Shown here piece after piece: positions 36,304-46,077 of a stretch of 64,000 nucleotides of DNA. A model generated the notes under the pieces. That model saw only the letters and a program-made list of their open reading frames with translations, was not told where the DNA came from and made no database searches. This DNA is from a virus. The stretch covers positions 61,035-125,034 of IMG/VR virus record IMGVR_UViG_3300046355_000213; one strand, 5' to 3'. Each line of letters opens with the position of its first letter. The first letter of the stretch is position 1. The position numbers and the translations under genes are program-made.

Positions 36304-37635
36304 CTATTGAGCAGACTCCAAAGTCACAGCACCAGCTCCTTGAGCAGCAGCAGCAGCCGCAACTAAGAAATCAGTGATAGAAGTTGTAGCTGTTCCAGCA
36401 GGCACGTTGATAGTGATCAAGTACTGATCATTGTCAAATGTGCTTGATGGGTTGTTGAAACGAGGTACATTGTGAAGTACCAATACTTGATCATAAAGAC
36501 CAGCACGGTTAACTTCTTGCCATACCGGATTAGCTTCGATCTCACGCATACGTAAGAAGTCTACGTGTCCACCATCTGGGAAAGCCTCTTGACGATACTT
36601 ACCATCCAGGATTAAATCACGCAATACTGTCTCACCTACACCAGATGCCTGGTTAGCAACCTGAGTCTCAGATACTGCAATACCATTTACAGAACAAGCT
36701 TCACCTGAATCATCTACGAAAGATGCATAGATGTAGATTGGCTCTAAATCATACTTGTCAGTCTGAGTGAAAGTAGCGTTAGAGAAAGTTGTGTCTACGT
36801 ATGCACCTACTAGGTCCATGTGTGCTTTGATACCAGAGATACCAGAAGTAGCAGCTGTGTAAGTAGCACCGTCTACCAAAGCAGAGAATGTTACCGCAGC
36901 ACCGTTAGCAATCGTAGCAGTAGCTGATAATGTTACAGAAGTTCCAGATACAGCAGCTACAGTAGTTCCTACTGCAACACCGATACCTTCTACTTTCTGT
37001 CCTACAGCGATACCTGTTCCAGCAGCAACTGTCAATGCAGTTGAGTTAGATACAGCAGCAGCAGCAGTAGTTGCAGCAGCTTGCTTGTATACTTTAGCCT
37101 GGATAAAGTCTTTCAATAATGGGTAAGTGTTTACTTGTGCAGCCCATTGGTTAAGGATAGCAACCGGATCTACCGTGTTAGTAGTACCAGCAACTGCATC
37201 ACAACCAGAAAATGCATCCAGTGTGCGGTACAATTGGTGTCCTAAGAAACGTAAAGCAGGTGAACCTTTGATGTCAAGGCGTAAGCGGTACGTGTTGTCT
37301 GAAGTGAACAATTCACCGTTAGCAGTCACCTTGATGATGTTATTCTTAGCAGCTTTAGAAGCAACTTTGATAACACGTGAGATGTACTTAGGGTTGATTG
37401 TCTTAGTCTTTACAGACTCCTTGTAACCACCGTGTACAGGGCCGATCTTGTCTTGTGCAAACCAAGATCCCTGAGCAAAAATAAATGGAGCAATGCTTCC
37501 AGTTGAAAGAGCAGCAAAGCTCTTAGAGTCAAAGAAACCTACTTGACCTGCAGTCAGATCAGCCGTGCTTCCTGAAGTTCTTAAAGTGGTAGTTTTTACC
37601 AGGTAAGACTTCTTAAATGCATTAGGAAAATACAT
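36304..37635 (-). CDS. Virion structural protein with inserted Ig-like domain (443 aa)
   Basis: The protein begins MYFPNAFKKSYLVKTTTL and has a core rich in beta structure. An Ala/Thr/Val-rich insert at about residues 190-255 has the layout VGQKVEGIGVAVGTTVAAVS, then VTLSATATIANGAA, which is an Ig-like or decoration domain found inserted in phage structural proteins. It has its own terminator and a strong AT-rich upstream region, which suggests high expression. It could be a tail tube, head decoration or sheath-like protein; I cannot decide. Confidence 0.7.
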   Translation of the reverse strand: MYFPNAFKKSYLVKTTTLRTSGSTADLTAGQVGFFDSKSFAALSTGSIAPFIFAQGSWFAQDKIGPVHGGYKESVKTKTINPKYISRVIKVASKAAKNNIIKVTANGELFTSDNTYRLRLDIKGSPALRFLGHQLYRTLDAFSGCDAVAGTTNTVDPVAILNQWAAQVNTYPLLKDFIQAKVYKQAAATTAAAAVSNSTALTVAAGTGIAVGQKVEGIGVAVGTTVAAVSGTSVTLSATATIANGAAVTFSALVDGATYTAATSGISGIKAHMDLVGAYVDTTFSNATFTQTDKYDLEPIYIYASFVDDSGEACSVNGIAVSETQVANQASGVGETVLRDLILDGKYRQEAFPDGGHVDFLRMREIEANPVWQEVNRAGLYDQVLVLHNVPRFNNPSSTFDNDQYLITINVPAGTATTSITDFLVAAAAAAQGAGAVTLESAQ

Positions 37636-37673
37636 AGGGTTTAAGAATTAAGGGTTATAAATAAAAAAATAAA

Positions 37674-38081
37674 TTACTTTAGGAATAGGAGCTTGTACTT
37701 GATGCTGTTGACAGTTGATTTAACCATGTCCAGGTCATTGGCAATCTCACTATGTGGCATCATACCTTGCAGGTCTGTTACCATGTTGTTGATCTCCCGG
37801 CAGTAGGCCAGGGCATCTTGTACAGAGTTCAGCACTCTGGGTGCTTCATCTGTGTAGGTTAACAGCTTTTCAGCTGCTCCCTGGAACTGTTCTGCCAGTG
37901 TATCTGCATGCCCTGGTAGAGCATCATACAATTCATTGAGGGCAGCATGTCCGGCAAAAGAACCAATACCTGTAATCTTGAGGTGCAGTTTGTGAAAACT
38001 GGTAGCTCCGTTCATAAGCTCACTAACCAGTGACGCTGTTTTGGTTTCCAGGTTGCCTCCTGGTCTTTGTAGCTTTTGCAT
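37674..38081 (-). CDS. Helical structural-module protein (135 aa)
   Basis: Almost entirely helical with heptad-like Leu spacing (LVSELMNGATSFHKLHLKIT, then ADTLAEQFQGAAEKLLTYTD). No membrane segment or motif. It starts 2 bases after the stop of the 233-residue gene and is probably co-translated. Position between neck proteins and the 443-residue protein suggests an assembly or connector role. Confidence 0.6.
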   Translation of the reverse strand: MQKLQRPGGNLETKTASLVSELMNGATSFHKLHLKITGIGSFAGHAALNELYDALPGHADTLAEQFQGAAEKLLTYTDEAPRVLNSVQDALAYCREINNMVTDLQGMMPHSEIANDLDMVKSTVNSIKYKLLFLK

Positions 38082-38083
38082 GT

Positions 38084-38785
38084 TTAACTATTTCGGGTGC
38101 CTGCTTGTACTTCTCTTTGGTACTGTGTAATACTCTCTATGTCTCCGGCTAAAATGGCAGCTGCTTCATCACAGATAATCTCACCAATTTCATCTTTGAG
38201 TTCACAGATCTGATTGTACTTGTAGGTTTTTCCAGTCTCAATGTCCATACACCCGGCAAACTGCACGGGGCGTGGCTTTCTGTAGTAGACAAGTTTTGGT
38301 TTAATGATGTTAAACTTACCTCCTGTGTAGATCCGGATCTTGTTCTCAGCAATGGTGGCAAAGGTTTCTCCCCACTCAAAGGAAGGACCCTTAAAATTAT
38401 CCTGCAGTAACTCATCTGCGTTGCCTTCTTCTGCCAGGTAAACACTCATGATACGCTCAGGGCAGCAGTCTGTTAAAGCTCTGGAGCTGACCAGGACAAA
38501 CTTCATATAGTCATCCGGCACCTCTGTGCTTTCAAAATAAAGTTCTCTGTCTCTGCCGCCAATGAACCGCTCTTCCATGAGCATCTGCAAGTCAGAGATG
38601 GTAGCCGTTGTCTGCTCAGGTTGTGCCTGGCGGGAGTTAAGTCCCAGCAACTGGCGTCTTACCCACTCTAACTGAGCCTTGTTAAACGCTTCCGCAATTA
38701 CCCAGCACTCCAGATTATCATAGTCAAAGGAGGCTAGTTTGTTTAATCTCTGCTTTATCTTGATCTGTAGAAGGGTGTTGTTCAT
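38084..38785 (-). CDS. Possible head-tail connector protein (233 aa)
   Basis: A helical N-terminus (LLQIKIKQRLNKLASFDYDN) is followed by a mixed domain (ERFIGGRDRELYFESTEVPD) and a C-terminal helix. The layout (helices, a beta insert, LLRKP-like YYRKPRPVQF, then EIICDEAAAIL) is like small connector proteins downstream of capsid genes, where the final helix binds the portal. This is inferred from layout and position. Confidence 0.6.
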   Translation of the reverse strand: MNNTLLQIKIKQRLNKLASFDYDNLECWVIAEAFNKAQLEWVRRQLLGLNSRQAQPEQTTATISDLQMLMEERFIGGRDRELYFESTEVPDDYMKFVLVSSRALTDCCPERIMSVYLAEEGNADELLQDNFKGPSFEWGETFATIAENKIRIYTGGKFNIIKPKLVYYRKPRPVQFAGCMDIETGKTYKYNQICELKDEIGEIICDEAAAILAGDIESITQYQREVQAGTRNS

Positions 38786-38847
38786 TGCTTGTAAAAAATG
38801 ACCTGGGTGCTGTTCTTACGGGAAGCAACCCAGGTACTGTTATATGC

Positions 38848-39864
38848 TTACTGTTGCCAGTATTGTTCTACTCTTCTTGTCAGTGAAATCAATACAGACT
38901 CATTCAAAGGGTTCTTCAGGAACTCTACTACATCAGAGACATTTCTACCCATCATGGTAGAGCTCTCCAGGTCATAGATAAATCCGTCAGACTTGTTTGC
39001 AATGAACTTGTAATAGGTAGAGTCCTTTACAATAGCACGGATCTTTAAGCTCTCCATGTCAGCATTAGCTGCCTCCAGGAATTTCTCAGCGGTTCTGCGC
39101 TTGTCCTTGTCTACGGATTCACCGTTGATGAACTTATCCATGTTGTCATAGGTCAGGTCATTTGGTGTACTCTTTCTATACTGGGCACTGTTTACGTCAA
39201 GCACTTTTGCTACGTAGAACAGTTTGTTCTGATTTTTGTCAAATAACTTCTGAAGTTCTGCCAGCGCTTTGTTACGTAGCTTCTTAACTTCTGTCTTAGT
39301 GGATGCTGTCTCCTCTAAACGGTCTAAGTAAAACTTAGGTGGCACTGCGCGGCTTCTGGCATCATCTAATGACTTTGCCACAATAGAAAACCCTCCGTTC
39401 TCAATGGCGTATAACCTGATAAGGTCATAAGGGTCTTTGTCTGGTTCTAAGAACACCGGCTCATTACCACAACGTATCTTCACCTTGTCCCAGAAATCTG
39501 AGTTGTTAGGTTTTAGCAGTTGTAACTTATTCCAGAAGTCTGCATCTGCAGGATCAACTGTGTTAGCCGCCAGTTCTTTTTCCAGCTGAGCTACAACAGC
39601 TCTGATTTGTTTAACCTTAGCTACCTGCTCTTCTCCATTTAGATCTTTAATCTCCGGAGCATATTCATTAAGACCTGTGAGGTATCTCTTGATACCGTTG
39701 ATCTCCAGACAAGCCAGTTGCTCTTCGTGAAAAGCTCCTTCAAACAGGGATAACCCGTATTTCTGAAGACCCATGTTATCTACATTGGGATCAAAGTATG
39801 GTCTGATAGAAATAGAAGACCGCTTGTTTTGTGGGTATTTCTCCACAATAGTTACTGAACTCAT
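38848..39864 (-). CDS. Structural-module protein (338 aa)
   Basis: A charged alpha/beta protein. RSSISIRPYFDPNVDNMGLQ near the start, then a helical charged centre and the C-terminal segment FIANKSDGFIYDLESSTMMG. It has no enzymatic motif. The leader carries AAACCAAAACCAACCAAC immediately before ATG and a GTATATAAACC sequence that may act as a promoter. Its place two genes after the capsid gene suggests a minor capsid or neck protein. Confidence 0.65.
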   Translation of the reverse strand: MSSVTIVEKYPQNKRSSISIRPYFDPNVDNMGLQKYGLSLFEGAFHEEQLACLEINGIKRYLTGLNEYAPEIKDLNGEEQVAKVKQIRAVVAQLEKELAANTVDPADADFWNKLQLLKPNNSDFWDKVKIRCGNEPVFLEPDKDPYDLIRLYAIENGGFSIVAKSLDDARSRAVPPKFYLDRLEETASTKTEVKKLRNKALAELQKLFDKNQNKLFYVAKVLDVNSAQYRKSTPNDLTYDNMDKFINGESVDKDKRRTAEKFLEAANADMESLKIRAIVKDSTYYKFIANKSDGFIYDLESSTMMGRNVSDVVEFLKNPLNESVLISLTRRVEQYWQQ

Positions 39865-39897
39865 GCTGTTGGTTGGTTTTGGTTTATATACAAGACA

Positions 39898-40125
39898 TTA
39901 GTCCACCATCAGTGAGTATAGGCTACGCTCTGTCAAGTCCTCCGGGTTCTTCTGTGCTCTGAGCTCAGCTTTAGCCAAATCTGCTTCTGTAAAGAGCAAA
40001 CACTTGGGGTTCTTTCCAGCAGCATCCTTCACCCAAATGGCGAAGTAGGCATCATTGACATTGGGATAGTTCACCTTCTTGGTGTTCTTTACCTTAACAA
40101 GTCTTCCTAGTCTGGTACTTTTCAT
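39898..40125 (-). CDS. Small basic protein downstream of capsid gene (75 aa)
   Basis: A short basic protein (STRLGRLVKVKNTKKVNYPN) with a mixed charged C-terminus (RAQKNPEDLTERSLYSLMVD). The leader ends ATCCAACATCA. It follows the capsid gene after a hairpin. I do not recognise it; a capsid decoration or assembly factor is possible. Confidence 0.55.
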   Translation of the reverse strand: MKSTRLGRLVKVKNTKKVNYPNVNDAYFAIWVKDAAGKNPKCLLFTEADLAKAELRAQKNPEDLTERSLYSLMVD

Positions 40126-40242
40126 TGATGTTGGATTTTTCTTCTGTCCCTGTAAAGAGCTGCAAACTCTAGTGTTTCAGTGTGCTTACTACAGGGGGTC
40201 CTGGGATACTATCCACAGGAGGGGCACTTTGTTTGGTCATTC

Positions 40243-40266
40243 CCTGGGGAGTATTTCATCCCCAGG
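40243..40266 (-). terminator. Hairpin after the major capsid gene
   Basis: CCTGGGG and CCCCAGG form a perfect 7 bp stem with a 10-base loop, 13 bases after the capsid stop. No U-run follows, so it may attenuate transcription or protect the capsid mRNA end rather than terminate fully. Confidence 0.55.
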
Positions 40267-40278
40267 TAAGACCTATGA

Positions 40279-41898
40279 CTAGAATGATCCGCCAGTAACT
40301 GGGTTTCTCATTACAATCTTCAATACTTTAGTTGGATCTTTAACCCAAACAGCAGGCATTGTCTGCGTCATGAACACACGGTATCCATTGAACTGTCCAG
40401 ATGACTGGAAGCCTTGTGAACGACCCATGTAATCCATTGTACCGTTTTGGTAGAACCACTTCAATTGATTATCCCAGCTCAACTTCAATAAGTAAATATT
40501 GTCATTGTTATTATCTGTGATATCAAAGATGATGAAGTTGTAAGATGATAATGGGAAGCCATCAATGATAGGGTTCTCAATATCATTTGTGTGAATGTTG
40601 TCAAACGCAGGGTTCAATACAAACTTCACGTTAGCCAAGAATGGAATAACGTATTGAGTGTATGCAAAACCAAAGTTCAAGTCCATTCCTTTACCAGTGA
40701 TAGCACCTACTTCAGAAGCATTGATTACCAAGCCAGAGTTGATTGCCTCTTTCTTGATTGCTTCGTTGATAAGCTTCATACCACCTAAACCAGTTTGTAC
40801 AACTAGCTCACGCTTAGGATCTGGTCCTTGGAAATCAACTTTACCGTTGAAGAAGTTGAAGATCTCAGATTTGAACAAGTCAAGGTTGAATGAACCTTTG
40901 TTGTAGATACGCTTGTATGAGTTGTCAAGTTGTTTCCAAAGACCCACTGATAAGCGGATATCATCTGGTCCATCTTGCTTCACACGTCCACCTTGTCCCC
41001 ACATTAAGTAAGTCTCAATGTCAGTAGAGATTTTGCTCAAGTGAGCAGCTTCTAAAGTTGTTAAGAAAGTACGAGTCAATTGACCGTTCTCATAAGCCTT
41101 CTTCACATAGTCCTTACCCATCTTAGTCGCTAAGCCGTTAAGGTCTGTGATAGCCGGATCAATGCTCTTGTCAAATGAACGCCATAACTCAACAACTGGT
41201 ACAGTACCATCAGCCTTCATACCACCCTTCATCATCATGTCTGCACGAGATGAGATAGAGTAATGTACGTGTGCTTCAGCACCACCTACGTAGTTGTAGA
41301 ATTCACGGAATCCTGCAGATACTGTTCCTAAGTCAGAGAAACGCTCACCGTATTCACCACGAGCAGAACCCTTACGGAATACCTTTGTACCAGACTTCAA
41401 ATACTTGTTGTCTAAGAACTTAAGGTTGTCATTGTTTACCAATTGAACTGTGTAGATGAAACCGTCACCAGCAGGGATAATATCGTCTGCAGTGATGTAC
41501 ATCTCAGCACCATTGTATTTGTCATAAGTGATGATATCACCATGTCCAAACTGACGCTTGTTCAACTTGATCTTGAAAGTTTGACCATCTACACCTTTAG
41601 TGGCGTTAGCTGATTCAATATCTTCAGTGATATAAGGAAGGTCCTGTGCTACAGGAATCTGCCACTTATACTCACCACGTGCGTTATCTACCGAGATAAC
41701 ATTTTTGCCTCCGAATGATGACATCTGGTACAAAGGCATTTCTACCTTTTGTGCCATTGCCCACAGATCCACAGGACCTAAGTCCATTGGTTCTGCACTC
41801 TTCAGCAGGTTGGATAAATGGTATGAGTCTACGTGAGACGACGCTGCGTAGGTCGTGTCGCGTAAGAATATACCATTATTCAATACTGGAGTTGCCAT
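40279..41898 (-). CDS. Major capsid protein (crAss-like HK97 type)
   Basis: 539 residues. Starts MATPVLNNGIFLRDTTYAAS and contains a long alpha/beta core with an elongated loop region (FGGKNVISVDNARGEYKWQI) and a C-terminal beta-rich domain (FQSSGQFNGYRVFMTQTMPA). Size, order after an acidic scaffold-like gene and two genes from the portal, and the general pattern fit the HK97-fold capsid protein of crAss-like phages. It is probably the most abundant virion protein. I cannot verify the fold here. Confidence 0.85.
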   Translation of the reverse strand: MATPVLNNGIFLRDTTYAASSHVDSYHLSNLLKSAEPMDLGPVDLWAMAQKVEMPLYQMSSFGGKNVISVDNARGEYKWQIPVAQDLPYITEDIESANATKGVDGQTFKIKLNKRQFGHGDIITYDKYNGAEMYITADDIIPAGDGFIYTVQLVNNDNLKFLDNKYLKSGTKVFRKGSARGEYGERFSDLGTVSAGFREFYNYVGGAEAHVHYSISSRADMMMKGGMKADGTVPVVELWRSFDKSIDPAITDLNGLATKMGKDYVKKAYENGQLTRTFLTTLEAAHLSKISTDIETYLMWGQGGRVKQDGPDDIRLSVGLWKQLDNSYKRIYNKGSFNLDLFKSEIFNFFNGKVDFQGPDPKRELVVQTGLGGMKLINEAIKKEAINSGLVINASEVGAITGKGMDLNFGFAYTQYVIPFLANVKFVLNPAFDNIHTNDIENPIIDGFPLSSYNFIIFDITDNNNDNIYLLKLSWDNQLKWFYQNGTMDYMGRSQGFQSSGQFNGYRVFMTQTMPAVWVKDPTKVLKIVMRNPVTGGSF

Positions 41899-41941
41899 GT
41901 TAATTGAAATGTTTAGGGTTAAGGATTATTATAAACTGTTA

Positions 41942-43207
41942 CTATCTTCTAAAAATGTTAGTACTGCGTGGGATCTTGCGGGCAGTGCTTCTTGATGCAG
42001 GCTCATCGCTGTCATCAAATGAAGTGGAGGTTTTACGGGCCTGCTCTGTCTTTAATTGTCTCACTGTGGCTTCAACAGCTTTGCTGCTGCCTTGCTTTCT
42101 TAATTGCTCTCTGTATGCATCCGGATCTGATAATAACCAGAGTGCTTCAGCAATAAGCGGGTAATTGGGCTCAACAAACTGATGCTTCTCTAAAAGGTGA
42201 CCTAGTTGGTTGGTTGGTCTGCCGGAGATAGATGGGTAGTTGGGTTGTACCAGGCCGGTGTATAAAGACGCTTGTGTCTTCTTGTCCAGTTTTAAGCCAT
42301 TGATTTCTGCTGCTCTTAATGCTTCAAAGACATTGTCCATATAAGCTTGTGCAGCTTGTTGCTGTTGCTGATTGCGGACCTCCTGTTCTTCAATTTGGTT
42401 CTGCACAATCTGCTCCTGCATCTGGTCAAGCTTTGGCTTGAACTGCTTGGCTTTCTTTTCCAATACACCTAAGTCTTTCCAGGTGTTAAGCTCCTCATCA
42501 ATCTCTTCCGGGGAACCAAAGTTGGTTGCCTGCAGATAAGAGCGGATGATGCCTTCCTGGTCTCCTTCAGCTGTTGGATCTAAGTCACGTACTTGTTCTA
42601 CCTGAGCCAGTGCCTGGAAAAGACCTTTTAAGTCTTGTCCGCCATCCATTACATACTTTGCAGCGTACTGCAGTTCATCAGGCAGAGATTCAAAGAATTC
42701 TTTTGGTGTGCTTGAAGCAACCTCACTCTTGAGGTTATCAACGTTAGCTTTCCAAAGCTCATCCATATCTTTCTCTGAAAGCGTGCCCAGGTAATCATCA
42801 AGTGATTGCTTAGACTCATCGTAGTCATCAAAGGCAAACATTTCCTTTGACTCAATGCGCTTCTTGAAGAACTCAACTAAGCCAGACTTTTCTGTCTTAG
42901 GTCTTCCACCTTTACCTTTAGCAGGCTCATCCTGGTCATCTGAGTTATCATCACTCAGTTTACCAAATAAGTCATCCACATCTACAGGAGCGGGAGGAGT
43001 TTTACCTGCATCATCTGAATCATCATCAGCAGCAGGTGTATCTTTTTTGTCAACAAAGCTCAAGTCAACGTCTTTGTCTTGAGAGAACATGTTAGGCTTA
43101 GGATCTTCTTGCGGAGTAACAATGCTGTCTGCTCCTGGAGCTCCTAACCAGCTATCAATATCAAGGTCTACTGTCTTTACAGTAGTATTATCAGCTGCGG
43201 TTTGCAT
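41942..43207 (-). CDS. Acidic scaffolding-like protein (421 aa)
   Basis: The first 130 residues are very acidic and low in complexity (DDDSDDAGKTPPAPVDVDDL). The middle is a charged coiled coil with a Gln-rich run (EEQEVRNQQQQQAAQAY). The C-terminus is basic (STARKIPRSTNIFRR), as in scaffold proteins whose tail contacts the capsid. It lies between portal and capsid genes, the usual scaffold position. The leader holds AAACCAAACCAACCAACCC and a late-promoter motif. Confidence 0.75.
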   Translation of the reverse strand: MQTAADNTTVKTVDLDIDSWLGAPGADSIVTPQEDPKPNMFSQDKDVDLSFVDKKDTPAADDDSDDAGKTPPAPVDVDDLFGKLSDDNSDDQDEPAKGKGGRPKTEKSGLVEFFKKRIESKEMFAFDDYDESKQSLDDYLGTLSEKDMDELWKANVDNLKSEVASSTPKEFFESLPDELQYAAKYVMDGGQDLKGLFQALAQVEQVRDLDPTAEGDQEGIIRSYLQATNFGSPEEIDEELNTWKDLGVLEKKAKQFKPKLDQMQEQIVQNQIEEQEVRNQQQQQAAQAYMDNVFEALRAAEINGLKLDKKTQASLYTGLVQPNYPSISGRPTNQLGHLLEKHQFVEPNYPLIAEALWLLSDPDAYREQLRKQGSSKAVEATVRQLKTEQARKTSTSFDDSDEPASRSTARKIPRSTNIFRR

Positions 43208-43239
43208 AGGGTTGGTTGGTTTGGTTTTCTGTGTATCGC

Positions 43240-43255
43240 TACATTAATAATATAC
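43240..43255 (-). promoter_or_regulatory. Late-promoter-like motif
   Basis: The minus strand reads GTATATTATTAATGTA preceded by TTTAATT, 33 bases before the scaffold-like ATG at 43207. Confidence 0.7.
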
Positions 43256-43325
43256 ACAATTAAACCTCAAAAATTTGCAGCTCAAACCCTTGCTGTACCT
43301 GACCTGCGGACTATATGGCTATAGA

Positions 43326-46064
43326 TTATTTTTCTTTTTTTGGTGCGTCATACTTGTTCTTGTTAGTACGCGCTATTTCAAGTTGTTTTTGGGCAATACT
43401 CTCTTGTGAGCGTAATTTCTCCCGGTCTATGTTCATCTTCTCCTGGGCTGTGCGGCCTTTGTTTATTTCCTGCTCGCGCTTGAAGTTCATCTGCTCCTGG
43501 TATTGACCTTGCTGACGAATGTCTTTCATGGCATCCTGGTAGTCACCTACCTGGTTTTGATTAAGGTCAACGGATGCACCGTAACCTGCAGAGCGGATCT
43601 CAGCTACTGTGATGTCCTTCTGAATCATCTTGTCATCACGGTCAGCTGCAGCCTGGATCTCCATCTGCTTAGCTTTCTCCTGAGCGGCAAGCATTTCCTG
43701 CTGCATGGTTTGCTGCTGTTGTAACTCTGCCTGTTTCTGAGACTGAGATTTCTCTTCAGCAGATTTCAATACGTGGGTGATCTCTGCAATAGAGTCTGCC
43801 TTGATCAAATTACCCAAGTCATATATGGATGCACCGGAAGTGTTGTTACTCATGGCCAGTTGCTTTAACTGTTCCATGATCTGACGCTGGTTGGTCTTAG
43901 TTGTACAGAACACATTGAGCTCTCTAAGCAATAGGTCAGTACCATTCATCTGGAAGTTTACCTTCTCATCTGAGGAAGTAACATATTGCAGTCGTAAACT
44001 TGGCTTCTGGGAGTGATAGTACTGTGACAGATCAGTTCTCATTTCATGGACACGCGGCATCAGATAGTCTGAGTGCTGCGTAAAGTAAACCTCTGTCTGT
44101 GCGTAAGAAGAGTTCACAGCCTGGTCAATGCCTGTGGCTGATTGACGGCCTATCTCCTGGCCCAGACGTTGCGGTGTTAAGCCAATGGTTTCAAAAGCCT
44201 GTTGCTTGAAATAATTGGCCAACTGGATACGCGACATCAGTCTGTTTGTCTGCTCCAGGTTAAGTACCTGGTAGTGCTGGAATGCCAGCGGATTTTCTGT
44301 ATTGGTAATGGTTGTATCCAGCGGTAACATCTGGAAGTCCTTCATGGCCACATAAGCTTTAGCCAGGTTGTTCTTGCCCCAGTCTTCGCCCATAGAGTGA
44401 CGTGGAAGCGCGTTCTGGTCAAACATGATCACTGTTCCCAGCTCGTCTACTAAGATGTCTGCAATTTGGTTATTTACCACGTTGTATCCAATCTGGAAAG
44501 GCTTCATCAGGTCTACCATAGCCACAGAACGTGTGTTACGGTCAGAGAATACAGATCCTTCTACCGGAAGCTTGCAACCATACAGGGTAGCATCCCCCTT
44601 AAACTGGAATGGTACTCTGCCTGGCTTGCCTCCGTTCATACCCAGGTACATAGGATTCAATCCCCCAGGGTTATTTTGTCCCCAGAAAGCAGGACGGTTA
44701 GGGCCGATCTTTACACCACCCCAGGTCTCATTGATCCAGATCCAGTCAATGTGCTCACCAAAGAGTAAGTTGTCTTTGCTCTTCTCCTTGTACACTACTG
44801 TGTTGTACATGGGCTTATCTGTGACTTTGTAGTCTTCACCAATGATAGCCTGGATCATGTTGCCTTCCTCATCAATTCTGGTCAGGTGGCCTACCTTGCG
44901 TTGGCTTTTCCAATAAATAGTGGATACGCGTAGCAGGTGGGTTTTACCAAAGTCTACGGTATCTTCTGAGTCTGAAAGTATCCACTCTACAATATCGCCT
45001 GTGCCAAACTGTGTGTCATACAAAGAAGTAAATTGTCTGTATGCCAAAGAAGGCATCTGTGTATTCCATTCATGTGAACGGGTTCCGTCATAGAAAGAAC
45101 CGTCATTTTGTTTACCGCCTACGGCATAACCTGCAGCACGTACCGGGTACAGGGTTTCCAAAGACTCCATTTGCTCCTGATCCATCATCCAGCCAAACTG
45201 GTCAATCACATCAGAGACACTCATAAGGTCAATCTTTCCCACCCAGTTGCCCTGAGAGATATAGCGTACATCCGGGCTCTTATGGTAGAATGTCAATAAC
45301 GGGTTCCACAGCTCCAGGTCATAGTCATTCTCATTCATCTTGAAGTGCCAGAACTCGCGGTCTGTAATCAAGCTGTCTCTAAAGGCACGCTCTTCCAGCT
45401 CCTGCATTCTGAAACGCTCCTCATCAACATTCTGCTGGTGGGTAGCCCACTCCTCAATCATGGACCGGTAGTTCTTTTTGAAGAACTGCTCAATCTCCGG
45501 CAGTGTCATCAGGTTCTCTTTGCTAAGCTGCTGCTGAGATTCTTCAGACTCCATATCAGCACCCATGGCTAAAAGCTGTTGGCTGATCTTTTGCTGAGCC
45601 TGTTGTAGTAATACCTGCTCAATCATTTCCCGTTTCTCCTCCATCATCTCATTGTATGAAAGGTCATCTACGGCTCTGAAAGTAATCTTGCTGGCACGCT
45701 TGGAAAACTCCCCACACAGTACGTTAATTACGTTGGGAATGATAGGATAAAACTTAAGTTCAAATGCACTGGCATCTTCCTTTGTCAATACGTCAATGAG
45801 GTCACTCATCTCATTGTTCTCATCGGGCAGATAATCACTCTTGTCAATAATACCTTTAGCCAGGTTATAGTTCTTCATCAACCTGCGAGCATTTCTGCGC
45901 AGCTGCTTCATACCCTGGAATTCCAGCCAGTCTAAACAATGAGCTTTCCACTCATCATCTTTCTGCTTCTCTGGTAAGAACTGAACGGGCTGGGTGAGTG
46001 ATCCCATCTTATTCAGCTCGGTCTTTGTACCAGCTTTGGCCTGCATTGCATTAAAAACCTGCAT
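43326..46064 (-). CDS. Portal protein (crAss-like, 912 aa)
   Basis: The N-terminus is helical and polar, followed by a portal-like core with LDWLEFQGMKQLRRNARRLM (about 46-65) and the stretch YPIIPNVINVLCGEFSKRAS (about 107-126). Sections such as NVVNNQIADILVDELGTVIM and PQRLGQEIGRQSATGID are what I associate with the large portal proteins of crAss-like phages. The C-terminal about 160 residues are a Gln/Glu/Lys-rich coiled coil that may form the barrel inside the capsid. The gene order TerL, PhoH, small protein, portal, scaffold, capsid supports the call. Confidence 0.85.
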   Translation of the reverse strand: MQVFNAMQAKAGTKTELNKMGSLTQPVQFLPEKQKDDEWKAHCLDWLEFQGMKQLRRNARRLMKNYNLAKGIIDKSDYLPDENNEMSDLIDVLTKEDASAFELKFYPIIPNVINVLCGEFSKRASKITFRAVDDLSYNEMMEEKREMIEQVLLQQAQQKISQQLLAMGADMESEESQQQLSKENLMTLPEIEQFFKKNYRSMIEEWATHQQNVDEERFRMQELEERAFRDSLITDREFWHFKMNENDYDLELWNPLLTFYHKSPDVRYISQGNWVGKIDLMSVSDVIDQFGWMMDQEQMESLETLYPVRAAGYAVGGKQNDGSFYDGTRSHEWNTQMPSLAYRQFTSLYDTQFGTGDIVEWILSDSEDTVDFGKTHLLRVSTIYWKSQRKVGHLTRIDEEGNMIQAIIGEDYKVTDKPMYNTVVYKEKSKDNLLFGEHIDWIWINETWGGVKIGPNRPAFWGQNNPGGLNPMYLGMNGGKPGRVPFQFKGDATLYGCKLPVEGSVFSDRNTRSVAMVDLMKPFQIGYNVVNNQIADILVDELGTVIMFDQNALPRHSMGEDWGKNNLAKAYVAMKDFQMLPLDTTITNTENPLAFQHYQVLNLEQTNRLMSRIQLANYFKQQAFETIGLTPQRLGQEIGRQSATGIDQAVNSSYAQTEVYFTQHSDYLMPRVHEMRTDLSQYYHSQKPSLRLQYVTSSDEKVNFQMNGTDLLLRELNVFCTTKTNQRQIMEQLKQLAMSNNTSGASIYDLGNLIKADSIAEITHVLKSAEEKSQSQKQAELQQQQTMQQEMLAAQEKAKQMEIQAAADRDDKMIQKDITVAEIRSAGYGASVDLNQNQVGDYQDAMKDIRQQGQYQEQMNFKREQEINKGRTAQEKMNIDREKLRSQESIAQKQLEIARTNKNKYDAPKKEK

Positions 46065-46077
46065 TTATTCTTATAGT

